A DNA stretch of 64,000 nucleotides from Deltaproteobacteria bacterium (GCA_016717595.1 JADKFE010000027.1:7427-71426); one strand, 5' to 3'. Numbered from the stretch's first letter, positions 9,181-17,871 are shown. A program made the numbers and translations. The notes: a model not told the origin generated them from the letters alone.

Positions 9181-10599
9181 ATGATTGTCACCTGCGAGAA
9201 GTGCGGCGCCCGGTACAAGCTCGACGACGGCAAAGTCACCGGGCGAGGCGCGAAGATCACATGTCCGCGCTGTAAACACATCTTTGTCGTCTTCCCGGAC
9301 GTCAACGAGGCCGATCTGCCTCCGCCGACGGCCGCCACGACGGTGCTGCCCAAAGGCCCCACCCGCTCCGCGGAGTCTCTGGACTTCCGGAAGGTCGGCA
9401 TCCCGTCGTGGAAGGTGAAGGTCCGCATCGGCCTCGTCTACGACTTCTCCGACATCAAGACCTTACGAAAGTACATCGCTGACGGTCGCGTCACCTCTGA
9501 AGACGTGATCTCCCACGACGGCGCCACCTGGGTCACCATCGGCGACATCCCCGACCTCGACGCCTACTTCGTCAGCGTCTATGAGCGCGCTGAGGTCGCC
9601 CAGGCCGAGAAGGCCGCCCGCGCCAGCGGCGGCGGCGGTGGGCAAGGCGGCTTTGAGGACGAAGACACCCCGACGATGATCGTCGGCATGTCGAGCCTCG
9701 GCAACGACATCGCCGCCGAGGCCCTCAAGACGAGCCAGTCCGACCCCGGCGGTCGTGGGCCGTCCCCGGCGACCCCCAGCGGCGAGGGCCCCTTCGTGGA
9801 CCCCTTCGCCGCCCTGCGCTCCAAACAGCGCGACCGCGCGCAGCAGCAGCGCCGCCCAGGAGCCGCCGCCGCCGCCGCGGGCGCCGCCGCCACAAAGGCC
9901 AACCAAGCCGAGAAGCGCTCCCCCCTGCCCCTCATCGGCGTCGCCGTGCTCCTGGCCTTGGGGGCGGGCTGGTACTTCGTCATGGGCCCCGGCGCGAACA
10001 AGCCCCCCGCCGATCCCGCCACCACCGGCCCAACCACCACCGTGCCCGCGGATGGCGCCACCGCGACGCCCGACGGCAAGTCCGACCTCCAGAAGCAGAT
10101 CGACCAGACCCTGAAAGAGGTCAAGCCCAACGAGATGGTCGACGAGCCCACCCGCACCGCCGTGCGCCCGAACGACCCGCGCACCAAGGCCGGCGGCGCG
10201 GGCGGCGCCAACACCCCGCCGCCTGATGGCGGCACCACGAGCAGCGCGCCCATCGACCACGCCGCGAACTGCCGCAGCTTCGGCAAACAAGGCGACTGGG
10301 GCCAAGCCGCCATCGCCTGCGCCTCCGCCACCGCCGCCAACGCTGGCGACGGCGCGCTCTTGGCCTGGCACGGCATGGCCCTGTACAACACCGGCAAGAA
10401 GGGCGACGCCGCCTCCAAGCTCAACGCCGCGCGAAAGGCCGGCGGGATGCCCAGCGAGGCCTACAAGGTGCTCGGGCACATCGCCCGTGACAACGGCGAC
10501 GTGGCCGGCGCGAAGGGCTACTATCAGCAGTACCTCTCCTCCAACCCGTCGGACAAGGCGGCGATCGAGGCGGAGATCTCGAAGCTAGATGGCAACTGA
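9181..10599 (+). CDS. Zinc-ribbon / GYF-like / transmembrane / TPR protein (paralogue 1)
   Basis: A 472-residue membrane protein of layered design. Residues 1-37 are an MJ0042-like zinc ribbon (CEKCGARYKL, then CPRCKHIF). Residues about 78-137 are a GYF_2-like domain (YDFSDIKTLRKYIADGRVT, then GATWVTI). A disordered Gly/Ala/Pro stretch leads to one membrane helix (about 252-272, LPLIGVAVLLALGAGWYF), then a Pro/Thr linker, then TPR-like helices (about 365-472, with CRSFGKQGDWGQAAIAC). The zinc ribbon and GYF domain would be cytoplasmic and the TPR part periplasmic. The layout recalls the myxococcal gliding protein GltJ/AgmX, but the GltJ periplasmic domains are not seen. The next gene is a paralogue. 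ATG 9181 is chosen because the family's zinc ribbon begins there. Confidence 0.85.
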   Translation: MIVTCEKCGARYKLDDGKVTGRGAKITCPRCKHIFVVFPDVNEADLPPPTAATTVLPKGPTRSAESLDFRKVGIPSWKVKVRIGLVYDFSDIKTLRKYIADGRVTSEDVISHDGATWVTIGDIPDLDAYFVSVYERAEVAQAEKAARASGGGGGQGGFEDEDTPTMIVGMSSLGNDIAAEALKTSQSDPGGRGPSPATPSGEGPFVDPFAALRSKQRDRAQQQRRPGAAAAAAGAAATKANQAEKRSPLPLIGVAVLLALGAGWYFVMGPGANKPPADPATTGPTTTVPADGATATPDGKSDLQKQIDQTLKEVKPNEMVDEPTRTAVRPNDPRTKAGGAGGANTPPPDGGTTSSAPIDHAANCRSFGKQGDWGQAAIACASATAANAGDGALLAWHGMALYNTGKKGDAASKLNAARKAGGMPSEAYKVLGHIARDNGDVAGAKGYYQQYLSSNPSDKAAIEAEISKLDGN

Positions 10600-10775
10600 T
10601 GCGCCGAGCGCCCCCCCTCCCCTCGCTGGGCTCGGCGTGAGCCTCCGCCACACGCGCGGGCGCCTGCCCACCCACGACGGGCAGCGGACATGAGCGGCCG
10701 CGCTGCGCCCGGTCAAGCTCGCCCGGATCAGGCCTGCCCAGGTCAGGCCGACATGCTGCCCTTGAGGTGCCGTCG
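10600..10775. other. Intergenic region between the two paralogues
   Basis: Contains an eight-base-pair inverted repeat (CGCCGAGC at 10602-10609 and GCTCGGCG at 10630-10637) without a T-tract, and a 29-codon open frame at 10690-10779 whose stop overlaps the next start codon as ATGA. Neither has firm support as a terminator or gene. Confidence 0.3.
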
Positions 10776-12455
10776 ATGAGGCTGCAATGTGACCGCTGCG
10801 GGCGTGAGTCAGACCTAGAGGCGCCGTCCTCTACCCGCGGCCGCCCGCCGCGAAAGCTCCGCTATCGGTGCGTCTGCGGCAACATGATCGTGCGGGATCT
10901 CGGCGGAGAGGCGGAACGCCAGGCCGCGTTGGCCGCCGCCACGCCGACGCTCCACGCCTCCCCGCTGCCGCCGCAGGACGAGGCCACCGCCGAGCCCACG
11001 GAGCTCGCGCTCCCGACGCCGGCCGTGCGCGCCCCGCCGCCGCCGCCCGTGGCCGCGCCGCCGCCGAGCTCACCCCCTCCGCCGATTCAGCTCAACCACC
11101 CGCCGCCGGCCTCTCCGCTGTTGCGCCAAGAGGGCCGCGTCTACAGCGTGCCTGACGTGGCGACGCTCCAGCGCTGGATCTTAGAGCGCCGCGTGACCGC
11201 AGAGGACCAGGTCAACCTCACCGGAGAGGGCTGGCAGCCTGTGCAGAGCCAGCCCGAGCTAGAGGTCTTCTTTCGCACCCTCGCCCGCCTGGACGAGCTA
11301 GAGTACCGGCAGACCTGGAGCGGAGACCCTCAAGCCTCCGCCGGTGAGCCCGTCGCGTCCCCCTCGGCGCCCGCGGGCGAGCCGCGCCCCCAAGACGCCT
11401 TCTTTGACGATGACGCGCCGATGAGCCTCGGCGGGGTCACTGAAGAGCGCGCCCGGGGCCGGATAGACCCCCTCGTCCGCACCCAAGAGGCGCCCTGGCG
11501 CCGCGACAGCGGGTACAACGGCCTCAGCGACAGCATCCAAGAGACCGTGGAGATCCGTCACGGCGGCCTTCGCCCGGTGGATGACAGCGACATCGGCGAG
11601 CCCACGGAGATCGCCCAGCCCTTCACCCGCGATCCCACCGACGAGATCGCCCCCGCCGCGATCTTCGTGCCCTCCAAGCCCGCGGAGAGCCCCTTCGCCC
11701 AGGCGATGGGCCCGTCCTTAGAGGCCAGCGACACCGCCACCACCACCCTGCGAGAGCTCACCCCCGAGCCTCGGCTGAGCTCCGCGCCGAAGTCCGCCGC
11801 GCCAAAGTCCGCCGCCGTTGAGCAAGACGACGTCGAGCTGTCGCCCACACGCGAGGACGACCCCGAGGAGTCCTTCGCGGCCGGTGGGCGCTGGGGCAAC
11901 CGCGCGCTCTTTGGGGCGGCGATCGTGCTGCTCTTGGGCATCGCCTGGTGGACCTCCCGCCCCGACCCCAACCCCGGCCCGCCGACGCCCACGCCGGCCG
12001 CGCCCGTCGTTGAGGCCCCCGCCCCCACGACGCCAGAGACGGCCCCCACGCCCACGCCCGAGGCTCCAGCCGCGCCCACCGCCGTGGACCCACCCAAGCC
12101 CACCCCGCCGCCAAGCCAAGCAGGCGCCGCCAAGCCCCCCGCCACCACCCCGCCCAAGCCCCCGCCGCCAGAGCCCGCGGTCTGCGCCACCGCCAAGTCG
12201 TGCAGCGATCTCGGCTGGAAGGCCATCGGCGCCGAGCGCTACGGCGATGGGCGCGTCATGTTCATCGAGGCCCTCGCTATCGACCCCAAAAACGCCGACG
12301 CACACTACGGCATGGGCTACGCCGCGTTGCGGCAAGGGGACACGGCGACGGCCCTTCGTAAGTTCTGCCAAGCCCGCCAGTACGCGGGCAACAACGCCGA
12401 TCTCGCCGCTGAAGTCCAAGCGCTGATCGTGGCGAACAACGGCACCTGCGACTGA
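10776..12455 (+). CDS. Zinc-ribbon / GYF-like / transmembrane / TPR protein (paralogue 2)
   Basis: A 559-residue membrane protein with the same domain order as its upstream neighbour. An N-terminal cysteine cluster (CDRCGRES, then RYRCVCGNMIV) forms a diverged zinc ribbon. A GYF-like domain (about 119-176, YSVPDVATLQRWILERRVT, then GEGWQPV) aligns clearly with that of paralogue 1. A long acidic/proline linker precedes a single membrane helix (about 375-392, ALFGAAIVLLLGIAWW), a Pro/Ala/Thr-rich region and a C-terminal TPR pair (about 468-559, SCSDLGWKAIGAERYGDGR). The ATG at 10776 is preceded by GAGG eight bases upstream; GTG at 10767 is the alternative. The function is unknown, and the pair probably arose by duplication. 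Confidence 0.85.
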   Translation: MRLQCDRCGRESDLEAPSSTRGRPPRKLRYRCVCGNMIVRDLGGEAERQAALAAATPTLHASPLPPQDEATAEPTELALPTPAVRAPPPPPVAAPPPSSPPPPIQLNHPPPASPLLRQEGRVYSVPDVATLQRWILERRVTAEDQVNLTGEGWQPVQSQPELEVFFRTLARLDELEYRQTWSGDPQASAGEPVASPSAPAGEPRPQDAFFDDDAPMSLGGVTEERARGRIDPLVRTQEAPWRRDSGYNGLSDSIQETVEIRHGGLRPVDDSDIGEPTEIAQPFTRDPTDEIAPAAIFVPSKPAESPFAQAMGPSLEASDTATTTLRELTPEPRLSSAPKSAAPKSAAVEQDDVELSPTREDDPEESFAAGGRWGNRALFGAAIVLLLGIAWWTSRPDPNPGPPTPTPAAPVVEAPAPTTPETAPTPTPEAPAAPTAVDPPKPTPPPSQAGAAKPPATTPPKPPPPEPAVCATAKSCSDLGWKAIGAERYGDGRVMFIEALAIDPKNADAHYGMGYAALRQGDTATALRKFCQARQYAGNNADLAAEVQALIVANNGTCD

Positions 12456-12508
12456 AGGCTTCGCCGGGTTATGCTCGGCGACCCACCCCCCTCGTGTACG
12501 GAGAGCCC

Positions 12509-12832
12509 ATGTCCGGTTCCAAACACAACCAAGAAGAAGAGTACTTCGCGCGGCTTGAGCGTGAGCAGGTCGCCGCCCTCAAAGAGAAGCTCGCCGCCGA
12601 GGAGGCCAAGGCCTCCCGCGAGGAGCGTAAGGCCCTGCACAAGAACCGCTGCGGCAAGTGCGGCGGTGAGCTTCTGCCTCGGCCGTTCAAGGGCGTCGAG
12701 ATCGACGTCTGCGTCGACTGCGGCGCCGTGCTCCTCGATCCAGGTGAGCTGGAGCAGCTCGCGGGCGACGACAAGACCGGCGTCTTCTCGGCTTTGGGTG
12801 AGCTGTTCTCGTTCTCGCGCACCAAGGGCTGA
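12509..12832 (+). CDS. Small TFIIB-type zinc-ribbon protein
   Basis: A 107-residue soluble protein. A charged coiled-coil-like stretch (about residues 5-45, rich in Glu, Lys and Arg) is followed by a zinc ribbon of the zf-TFIIB type: CGKCGGELLPRPF, then VCVDCGAVLLDPGELEQL, with the C-x2-C pairs 25 residues apart. The DPGELE tail is typical of that Pfam family, whose function is unknown. The ATG at 12509 has GGAGAG directly upstream. It follows two other zinc-ribbon genes on the same strand, though there is no evidence that they act together. Confidence 0.8.
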   Translation: MSGSKHNQEEEYFARLEREQVAALKEKLAAEEAKASREERKALHKNRCGKCGGELLPRPFKGVEIDVCVDCGAVLLDPGELEQLAGDDKTGVFSALGELFSFSRTKG

Positions 12833-12862
12833 GGCCCCTGGGCCACGCCGCCGGGCAAGAAC

Positions 12863-13123
12863 ATGCCAACCGCAGCGCGTGAGCGGCTCCTGGCGCTCTG
12901 CCACCAAGCCCGGCTCCCGTTGGCCGATTCGGCGGCGTTGGCCGCGCTTGAGGCCTCCCTCACGGCGTTTGACGCCCTCTCCCACGGCCCGCCGCCGCCT
13001 GATCCCCGGGCGCTGCGGGCTCGTGAAGATCTGCCCCTCGCCCGCCCTTGCCTGCACGACGCCCCGGCCTGGGCAGACGGCTGGCTCGTCTGTCGCGGCC
13101 CGACGCTGAGATCCCCGGGATGA
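12863..13123 (+). CDS. gatC: Asp/Glu-tRNA amidotransferase subunit C-like
   Basis: An 86-residue protein with the size and pattern of GatC, which stabilises GatA in the GatCAB complex that converts Asp-tRNA(Asn) or Glu-tRNA(Gln) to the amide. The N-terminal helices (RERLLALCHQARLPL) and the C-terminal REDLPL...APAWADGWLVCRGP match GatC's R-x-D and naP-x5-g-f-x-vP signatures, though the sequence is diverged. Its stop overlaps the gatA start by four bases (ATGA), the usual gatCA coupling. No gatB is found in the window. Confidence 0.75.
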   Translation: MPTAARERLLALCHQARLPLADSAALAALEASLTAFDALSHGPPPPDPRALRAREDLPLARPCLHDAPAWADGWLVCRGPTLRSPG

Positions 13124-14502
13124 GCGCCGAGCTGAGCGCCCGGGCCATCGCCGACGCCGTGCGTGTCGGGGAGCGCAGCGCCCGGCGGGTGATCGAAGAC
13201 GCCCTGGCCCGCCTCGCCGCCGCCGCGCCGCTCAACGCCGTCGTGCCCTACGACGCCGCCCGCGCCTTGGCCGAGGCCGACGCCCTCGACGCCGCCCGCG
13301 CCGCCGGGGAGGCGCTCGGCCCCTTGGCGGGGGTGCCCATCATCCTCAAGGACAACCTCTGGGACGCGGGCGTAGAGTGCTCCGCCGCCAGCGAGAGCCT
13401 CGTGGGGTTCATCGCGCCGGACACCGCCACCGTCGTGCGCCGCCTCCGCGCCGCCGGGGCCGTGGTGCTCGCCCGGGGGAACATGGATGAGCTGGGCATG
13501 GGCAGCCTCACCGCCCGGTCGCGCTTTGGCCCCGCCAAGAACCCCCACGATCTCCACCGATCGCCCGGCGGCAGCTCCGGGGGCAACGCCGCCTTGGTCG
13601 CCGCGGACGTCGTGCCCATCGCCATCGGCAGCGACACCGGCGGGAGCGTGCGCCAGCCCGCGGCCTGGTGTGGGGTGTACGGCCTGCGCCCCACCCGCGG
13701 CGTGCTCTCCCGCTGGGGCCTCGTGCCCCTGGCCTCGTCCATGGACACCGTCGGCGCGCTCACCTCAAACCTTGAGGATCTCGCCGCTTGCCTCGACGTG
13801 ATGCTCGGCGCCGATCCCCTCGACCAGACGACGACCCCCCGCCCGCCGTGGCGCCTCGACGTCGCCCTGCAAGAGCCGCCGCGTGGACTTCGGGTGGGCC
13901 TGATGATCACCCCCGGCGCCGAGGCGAGCCCCGAGGTCTGGGCCCAGGTGGAGCGCGCCGCCGCGAAGCTCAGCGCCCAGGGCGCGATCGTCGACCGCGT
14001 GGGCTTTGAGGGGCTCCCCGAGGCGCTGCTGGCCTACTCCGCGATCTGCGCCGCTGAGGCCGCGTCCAACCTCGCGCGTTTTGACGGCCAACGTTTCGGT
14101 CGCCCCGCGCCGGGCGACGACGCCGAGGCCCAGGCCAGAGCCGCCCGATCCCGCTTCGGAGACGAGGTGCGCCGCCGGATCCTCCTCGGCCACGCCCTGG
14201 GTGAGGATCTCCTCCGCCGCGCCCTCGCCACCCGAGGCCGCGTCACCGAGGCGATCATCGGGCACCTCGACCACCACGATCTGCTGATCGGCCCCACCAC
14301 ACCCACCGTCGCCGCCCACCACGACGACCCCGAGGCCGGCAGACTCGCCGACCTGTTCACCGCCCCGGCGAGCCTCGCCGGGCGACCGGCCCTCTCCGTG
14401 CCGTTTGGTGCGGTGGACGGCCTGCCCGTCGGCGTTCAGCTCATCGGGCGGGCGTACGGTGAGGAGGCGCTGTTCACCGCCGCCGCCGCGCTGCAGGCCT
14501 AG
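13120..14502 (+). CDS. gatA: Asp/Glu-tRNA amidotransferase subunit A
   Basis: A 460-residue amidase-signature enzyme that hydrolyses glutamine and delivers ammonia to GatB. The Ser-cisSer-Lys triad is visible: lysine in GVPIILKDNLW (about residue 77), serine in SPGGSSGGNAA (about 152) and the nucleophile in GSDTGGSVRQPAAWCG (about 176), the last being the GatA form rather than the generic amidase form. The start is the ATG of the ATGA overlap with gatC; an upstream start at 13048 would sit inside gatC. The gene converges on the CobQ-like gene with only six bases between stops. Confidence 0.88.
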   Translation: MSAELSARAIADAVRVGERSARRVIEDALARLAAAAPLNAVVPYDAARALAEADALDAARAAGEALGPLAGVPIILKDNLWDAGVECSAASESLVGFIAPDTATVVRRLRAAGAVVLARGNMDELGMGSLTARSRFGPAKNPHDLHRSPGGSSGGNAALVAADVVPIAIGSDTGGSVRQPAAWCGVYGLRPTRGVLSRWGLVPLASSMDTVGALTSNLEDLAACLDVMLGADPLDQTTTPRPPWRLDVALQEPPRGLRVGLMITPGAEASPEVWAQVERAAAKLSAQGAIVDRVGFEGLPEALLAYSAICAAEAASNLARFDGQRFGRPAPGDDAEAQARAARSRFGDEVRRRILLGHALGEDLLRRALATRGRVTEAIIGHLDHHDLLIGPTTPTVAAHHDDPEAGRLADLFTAPASLAGRPALSVPFGAVDGLPVGVQLIGRAYGEEALFTAAAALQA

Positions 14503-14508
14503 GGCCGT

Positions 14509-15765
14509 TTAGTCCCAGAGGCCGTCGAGGTTGAGCCGAGACTCTAAGAGGTCGGCCAAGGCGTCGTACTGCTGGTGGCGCACAGACCGGGGCAAGGGGC
14601 CCAGGGGATCGGACGTGAGATCCAGGCCCCGCCGAGCGCGCAGGCCGTCGAGCAGCACCCGGCGATGGCGAGGATCCGCGAGGCTCACCGGGCCCGAGAA
14701 GCCCAAGGCGCTGAACACCACCGCGAGCTCGGGCGAGGCGTCCCAGCGCCCACCGTTGAAGGTGAGCGTGGGGATCCCGCGGGTGGTGATCGCCGTGAGG
14801 CCACGGTCGAGGCCGGTCTGGGCGCAGAAGGTCGAGAACGCCGGGTCGGTGGGCGGCGCGGGGAGCAGCAGCAGGTCGGGGTTGCCCAGCCCCACCGCCG
14901 TGCGCGCGTCGCGGAGGCCGACGCCGTGCTCACCGCGGAGCTGATCCACCTCGGCGGCCGCCCCCTCTCCGGGCCAACGCACGGCGCAGAAGTCGAGCGC
15001 GCCCAGAAGCGGCGAGCGCCCGGGCTCCTCAAAGATCAGGCTGTCGCCGGGCTCGATGAGGATCTCGGGCACCACGGGGATCACCCCACGCACCTTCACC
15101 TTTGTCATCGCCTCAAGCTGGCGCACGCCGGGGGTGAGGCGCTCGTCGGGGCCGCCCGCGCGGTTGATCACAAAACCCTTCACCCGGTTTCGATCGGCCT
15201 GATCGAGCAAGGAGTAGGTGCCGAAGAGGCTGGCGAACACGCCGCCGCGCTCCATGTCGCCGAGCAGGAGCACCCGCGCGTCGGTGTGGTGCGCCATGTG
15301 CATGTTCGCGAGGTCGCGGCCCCGCTCGTTGATCTCCGCCGGAGAGCCCGCGCCCTCGATGATCAGCAGCTCATGCCGTGAGGCGAGGCGATCGTAAGAG
15401 CTTGAGATCGTAGACCAAAGCCGCTCTCGCCTGCCCCGAAACGCCGCGAGCTTCCAGGTGCCTTCAGGGCGACCCAAGAGCACGAGCTCCTCGTCTTCAC
15501 CGTCGGACTTCACGAGCACGGGGTTCATGTCCACCGTAGGCGAGATGCCGCAGGCCTCGGCTTGCACCGCCTGGGCCCGACCGATCTCGCCGGGGAGGCC
15601 GTCGGGGGCGCCTTCAGCCTCAGCGGTGTTGCTGGAGAAGTTGATCGCCTTGAACGGCGCGACGGAGACCCCGCGCCGGTGAAACAGGCGGCAGAGCCCT
15701 GTACACAGCCACGACTTCCCGACTCCAGACGACGTACCCAGCACCATCAGCGCGCGACTCGCCAC
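14509..15765 (-). CDS. Cobyric acid synthase-like protein with degenerate amidotransferase domain
   Basis: A 418-residue protein related to CobQ/CbiP, which amidates adenosylcobyrinate side chains during B12 synthesis. The N-terminal ATP-dependent synthase domain is well kept: GTSSGVGKSWLCTGLCRLF P-loop, PFKAINFSSN, MNPVLVKSDGE, IIEGAGSPAEIN and GDMERGGVFASLFGT. The C-terminal GATase domain is short and diverged. Where active enzymes have GICGGYQMLG, this one reads GIPTLTFNGGRWDA, so the nucleophilic cysteine is missing, and the usual C-terminal histidine segment is not recognisable. It may use free ammonia, need a partner, or have changed role. The GTG start has GAGG upstream. It starts 8 bp after the DUF2330 gene ends, on the same strand. 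Confidence 0.75.
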   Translation of the reverse strand: MASRALMVLGTSSGVGKSWLCTGLCRLFHRRGVSVAPFKAINFSSNTAEAEGAPDGLPGEIGRAQAVQAEACGISPTVDMNPVLVKSDGEDEELVLLGRPEGTWKLAAFRGRRERLWSTISSSYDRLASRHELLIIEGAGSPAEINERGRDLANMHMAHHTDARVLLLGDMERGGVFASLFGTYSLLDQADRNRVKGFVINRAGGPDERLTPGVRQLEAMTKVKVRGVIPVVPEILIEPGDSLIFEEPGRSPLLGALDFCAVRWPGEGAAAEVDQLRGEHGVGLRDARTAVGLGNPDLLLLPAPPTDPAFSTFCAQTGLDRGLTAITTRGIPTLTFNGGRWDASPELAVVFSALGFSGPVSLADPRHRRVLLDGLRARRGLDLTSDPLGPLPRSVRHQQYDALADLLESRLNLDGLWD

Positions 15766-15773
15766 AGCTCACC

Positions 15774-17204
15774 TCAGCTCGTAAGATTCATTCTACGACG
15801 GCGAAGCGCCAGAGCGCTCAGCGCCACGAGGCCCAAGGCCGAGCCTCCACCCTCGACGGCGCCACAGGTCGACGGGAGCGCCGGGGCGATGCCCGTCCAC
15901 ACCGAGGGCTTCACGCCAAACTGGCAGACCCGCTCGGGGTCGGTCACCATGCCTTCGCCACACACCGGGAGCTGCGCCTCAAGCACCTCGTCGTAGCGGA
16001 TGTACCGCACCTGGGTGTTCTCAACGTAGCCCATGCTGTAGAGCATCAGATCTTCGTTGATCTGATCCGGAGAGTAGCGCATCCGCAGGCGGGAGATGGT
16101 GAAGGAGGGCAGACCGCCAGACCACGAGTCCCAGGACTCATCCCACTCGAAGCCAAGCCCGGCCATCGTCTCTTCAGGGACGGGGATGTCTAAGCTCTCC
16201 GGCGGGCAGGGGTCGCAGTGGGGGCCCCCCGGCGACACGCTCCAGGCGTACTCCAGAAGCCAGGTGGCGCTGCCGTCCGCGCTGGGGGCGAGGCTAGACG
16301 TGAGCACGTCGTCGTAGAACGGCGAGAAGGAGCCATCCCCGAGCTCCTTGGACATACACTCGTCGTCAAGCCGCGCCTCGTCGAAGTTGGAGATGCCCCA
16401 GGCGCCGTCATAGATCTCGCTGATGACGTGCAGAACAAGATCCTGAACGCCCGTGGAGTTCAGCGTGCCCAGGCGAAGCGGCAGGCTCACGGCCTCGGAG
16501 GTGTAGCGCAGGCGCAGAGGGCTCAGGCGCAGCTCCTCGTCCAACGACACCCGCTCGAGGTTGATCTTCGCCGCCAAGAACGCGCTCCCGGCGTCGATGT
16601 ACTCCTGGAGCATCTCCTCAGCGACCTGGTCGATGACGTAGCCGTTGAGGTTCAGCCAGCGCAGCAGATCCGAGGACTCCTCAGCGGTGAGGAGCACGAC
16701 GTCGTACTCACCCACCGCGATCTCGGCCTCGACCTCGACGGTGGACTCCGAGGCCATCGGGTCGCCCCACCAGTCCCCCGAGGTCGAGTAGCCCTGGTCC
16801 GCGCAGGCCATGGCCGAGAGCATCATCGCGCCGGGCATCGACACACCCAAGGCCGCGCGCTGCTCCGGGGGCTCCCACCCGTAGAAGTCTTCGCAGGTGT
16901 AGGAGACGAGGCGGGGGTTGGTGTAGGTCTCGATGTCTTGAATCCACTGGGGATCCACGAGCGAGATGTCTTCAGCGACCAAGGCCGGGGGCACGGGGAT
17001 GAGCAGGCCGAAGCTCTCGGCGTCGCCGGAGTAGTCGCTGGAGAGGGTGAGCGTGGTCTGGTCGGCCTGGCGCACGAGCACGATCTGGCTGGTGCGGTTC
17101 TGGAGCGTCGAGGCGCCGTCGCCGACGTAGGTGCCGCAGAACCCGAACGCGGCGGTTGGGCAGAGGGCGAACGTCAGCGGGATCACCGCAGAGAGTGCCT
17201 TCAC
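15774..17204 (-). CDS. DUF2330 domain protein with MYXO-CTERM-like sorting tail
   Basis: A 476-residue exported protein of the DUF2330 family (unknown function, common in Myxococcota and actinobacteria). The GTG at 17204 has CCGGAG six bases upstream and gives a signal peptide (MKALSAVIPLTFALCPTAAF) cleaved before FCGTYVGDG, the conserved DUF2330 start; LLIPVPP and the Cys/Trp-rich segments follow. The C-terminus (CGAVEGGGSALGLVALSA, then LALRRRR) has the layout of a MYXO-CTERM signal: Cys/Gly, a hydrophobic helix, basic residues. Such tails direct envelope sorting by myxosortase. Its stop lies 8 bp from the CobQ-like start, so the two may be co-transcribed. Confidence 0.85.
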   Translation of the reverse strand: MKALSAVIPLTFALCPTAAFGFCGTYVGDGASTLQNRTSQIVLVRQADQTTLTLSSDYSGDAESFGLLIPVPPALVAEDISLVDPQWIQDIETYTNPRLVSYTCEDFYGWEPPEQRAALGVSMPGAMMLSAMACADQGYSTSGDWWGDPMASESTVEVEAEIAVGEYDVVLLTAEESSDLLRWLNLNGYVIDQVAEEMLQEYIDAGSAFLAAKINLERVSLDEELRLSPLRLRYTSEAVSLPLRLGTLNSTGVQDLVLHVISEIYDGAWGISNFDEARLDDECMSKELGDGSFSPFYDDVLTSSLAPSADGSATWLLEYAWSVSPGGPHCDPCPPESLDIPVPEETMAGLGFEWDESWDSWSGGLPSFTISRLRMRYSPDQINEDLMLYSMGYVENTQVRYIRYDEVLEAQLPVCGEGMVTDPERVCQFGVKPSVWTGIAPALPSTCGAVEGGGSALGLVALSALALRRRRMNLTS

Positions 17205-17301
17205 GATGTTCTCCGGGACGCGTGACGCGCCCATACGCCCTGACCAACGGCAGTATAGACCAGAAGCGTGGGGTGTCCGGGCGAAAGCGCGGCGGGGTCG
17301 A

Positions 17302-17871
17302 TCACCATGTGTAGCCCCACTCATCCAGCAGGAGCTTCGTCGCCACCATGCCGACGCCGACGCCCGCGGCGGCCCCTACCCCGCCGAAGATCAACATCGT
17401 CGTGGTCCGGCGTTGGCTCAACGCGCTGGTGTAGGCCTGGGAGAAGGCGAGGTCGTGGCTGGGGTCGCCCGTCGTCATGCCCGGCGGCGGGGCCGTTGAT
17501 CTCGCGCCGAGGGTGGCCCCGGGCGTGAAGGCCGCGAGGGAGACGATGGGGGCGCCACAACACGGGCCGACGAGGAGCACGGCCGGCGCGGAGAGCCCAA
17601 AGCCGATGGCCCCAGCGAGCAAGGCCGGGCCGACGACCCCCTCGGCGCGGGCCGCCTCAACGCCCAGACGACGGCCCTCGAGATACGCGGCGTGCTGCTC
17701 CGGGGTGACCCCCAACAGCCCCTCTGGCCCCTCAACCGGCGCCGCGGGCTCCACCGGCACCGCGGGCGCCGCGGGCTCCACCGGCGCCGCGGGCTCAACC
17801 GGCTCAACCGGCGCTGAAGGCGGCGACTCCTCAGCGAGGGCCAAGGCGGACAGGCAGAGCGCGAGGAGCAT
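17302..17871 (-). CDS. Putative envelope protein with Pro/Ala/Val-Glu repeats
   Basis: A 189-residue protein beginning with a signal peptide (MLLALCLSALALAEE). An Ala/Pro/Val/Glu linker made of repeated VEPAAP units (about residues 20-50) follows, then an EQHAAYLEGRRLGVEAARAEG helix and two glycine-rich hydrophobic segments (about 85-125 and 160-180) that could be membrane helices. The ATG at 17871 has GGAGG upstream. The function is not recognised. Linker repeats at the DNA level (GCGGGCTCCACCGGC-type units) could make the length variable. Confidence 0.65.
   Translation of the reverse strand: MLLALCLSALALAEESPPSAPVEPVEPAAPVEPAAPAVPVEPAAPVEGPEGLLGVTPEQHAAYLEGRRLGVEAARAEGVVGPALLAGAIGFGLSAPAVLLVGPCCGAPIVSLAAFTPGATLGARSTAPPPGMTTGDPSHDLAFSQAYTSALSQRRTTTMLIFGGVGAAAGVGVGMVATKLLLDEWGYTW

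Noticed and set aside
14509..15765. Cobalamin riboswitch upstream of the CobQ-like gene or cobS
   Set aside because: No recognisable B12-box or suitable leader was seen, and the intergenic spaces are too short.
15774..17324. Extended start of the DUF2330 protein at 17324
   Set aside because: It adds a basic tail before a good signal peptide; GTG 17204 has a ribosome binding site.
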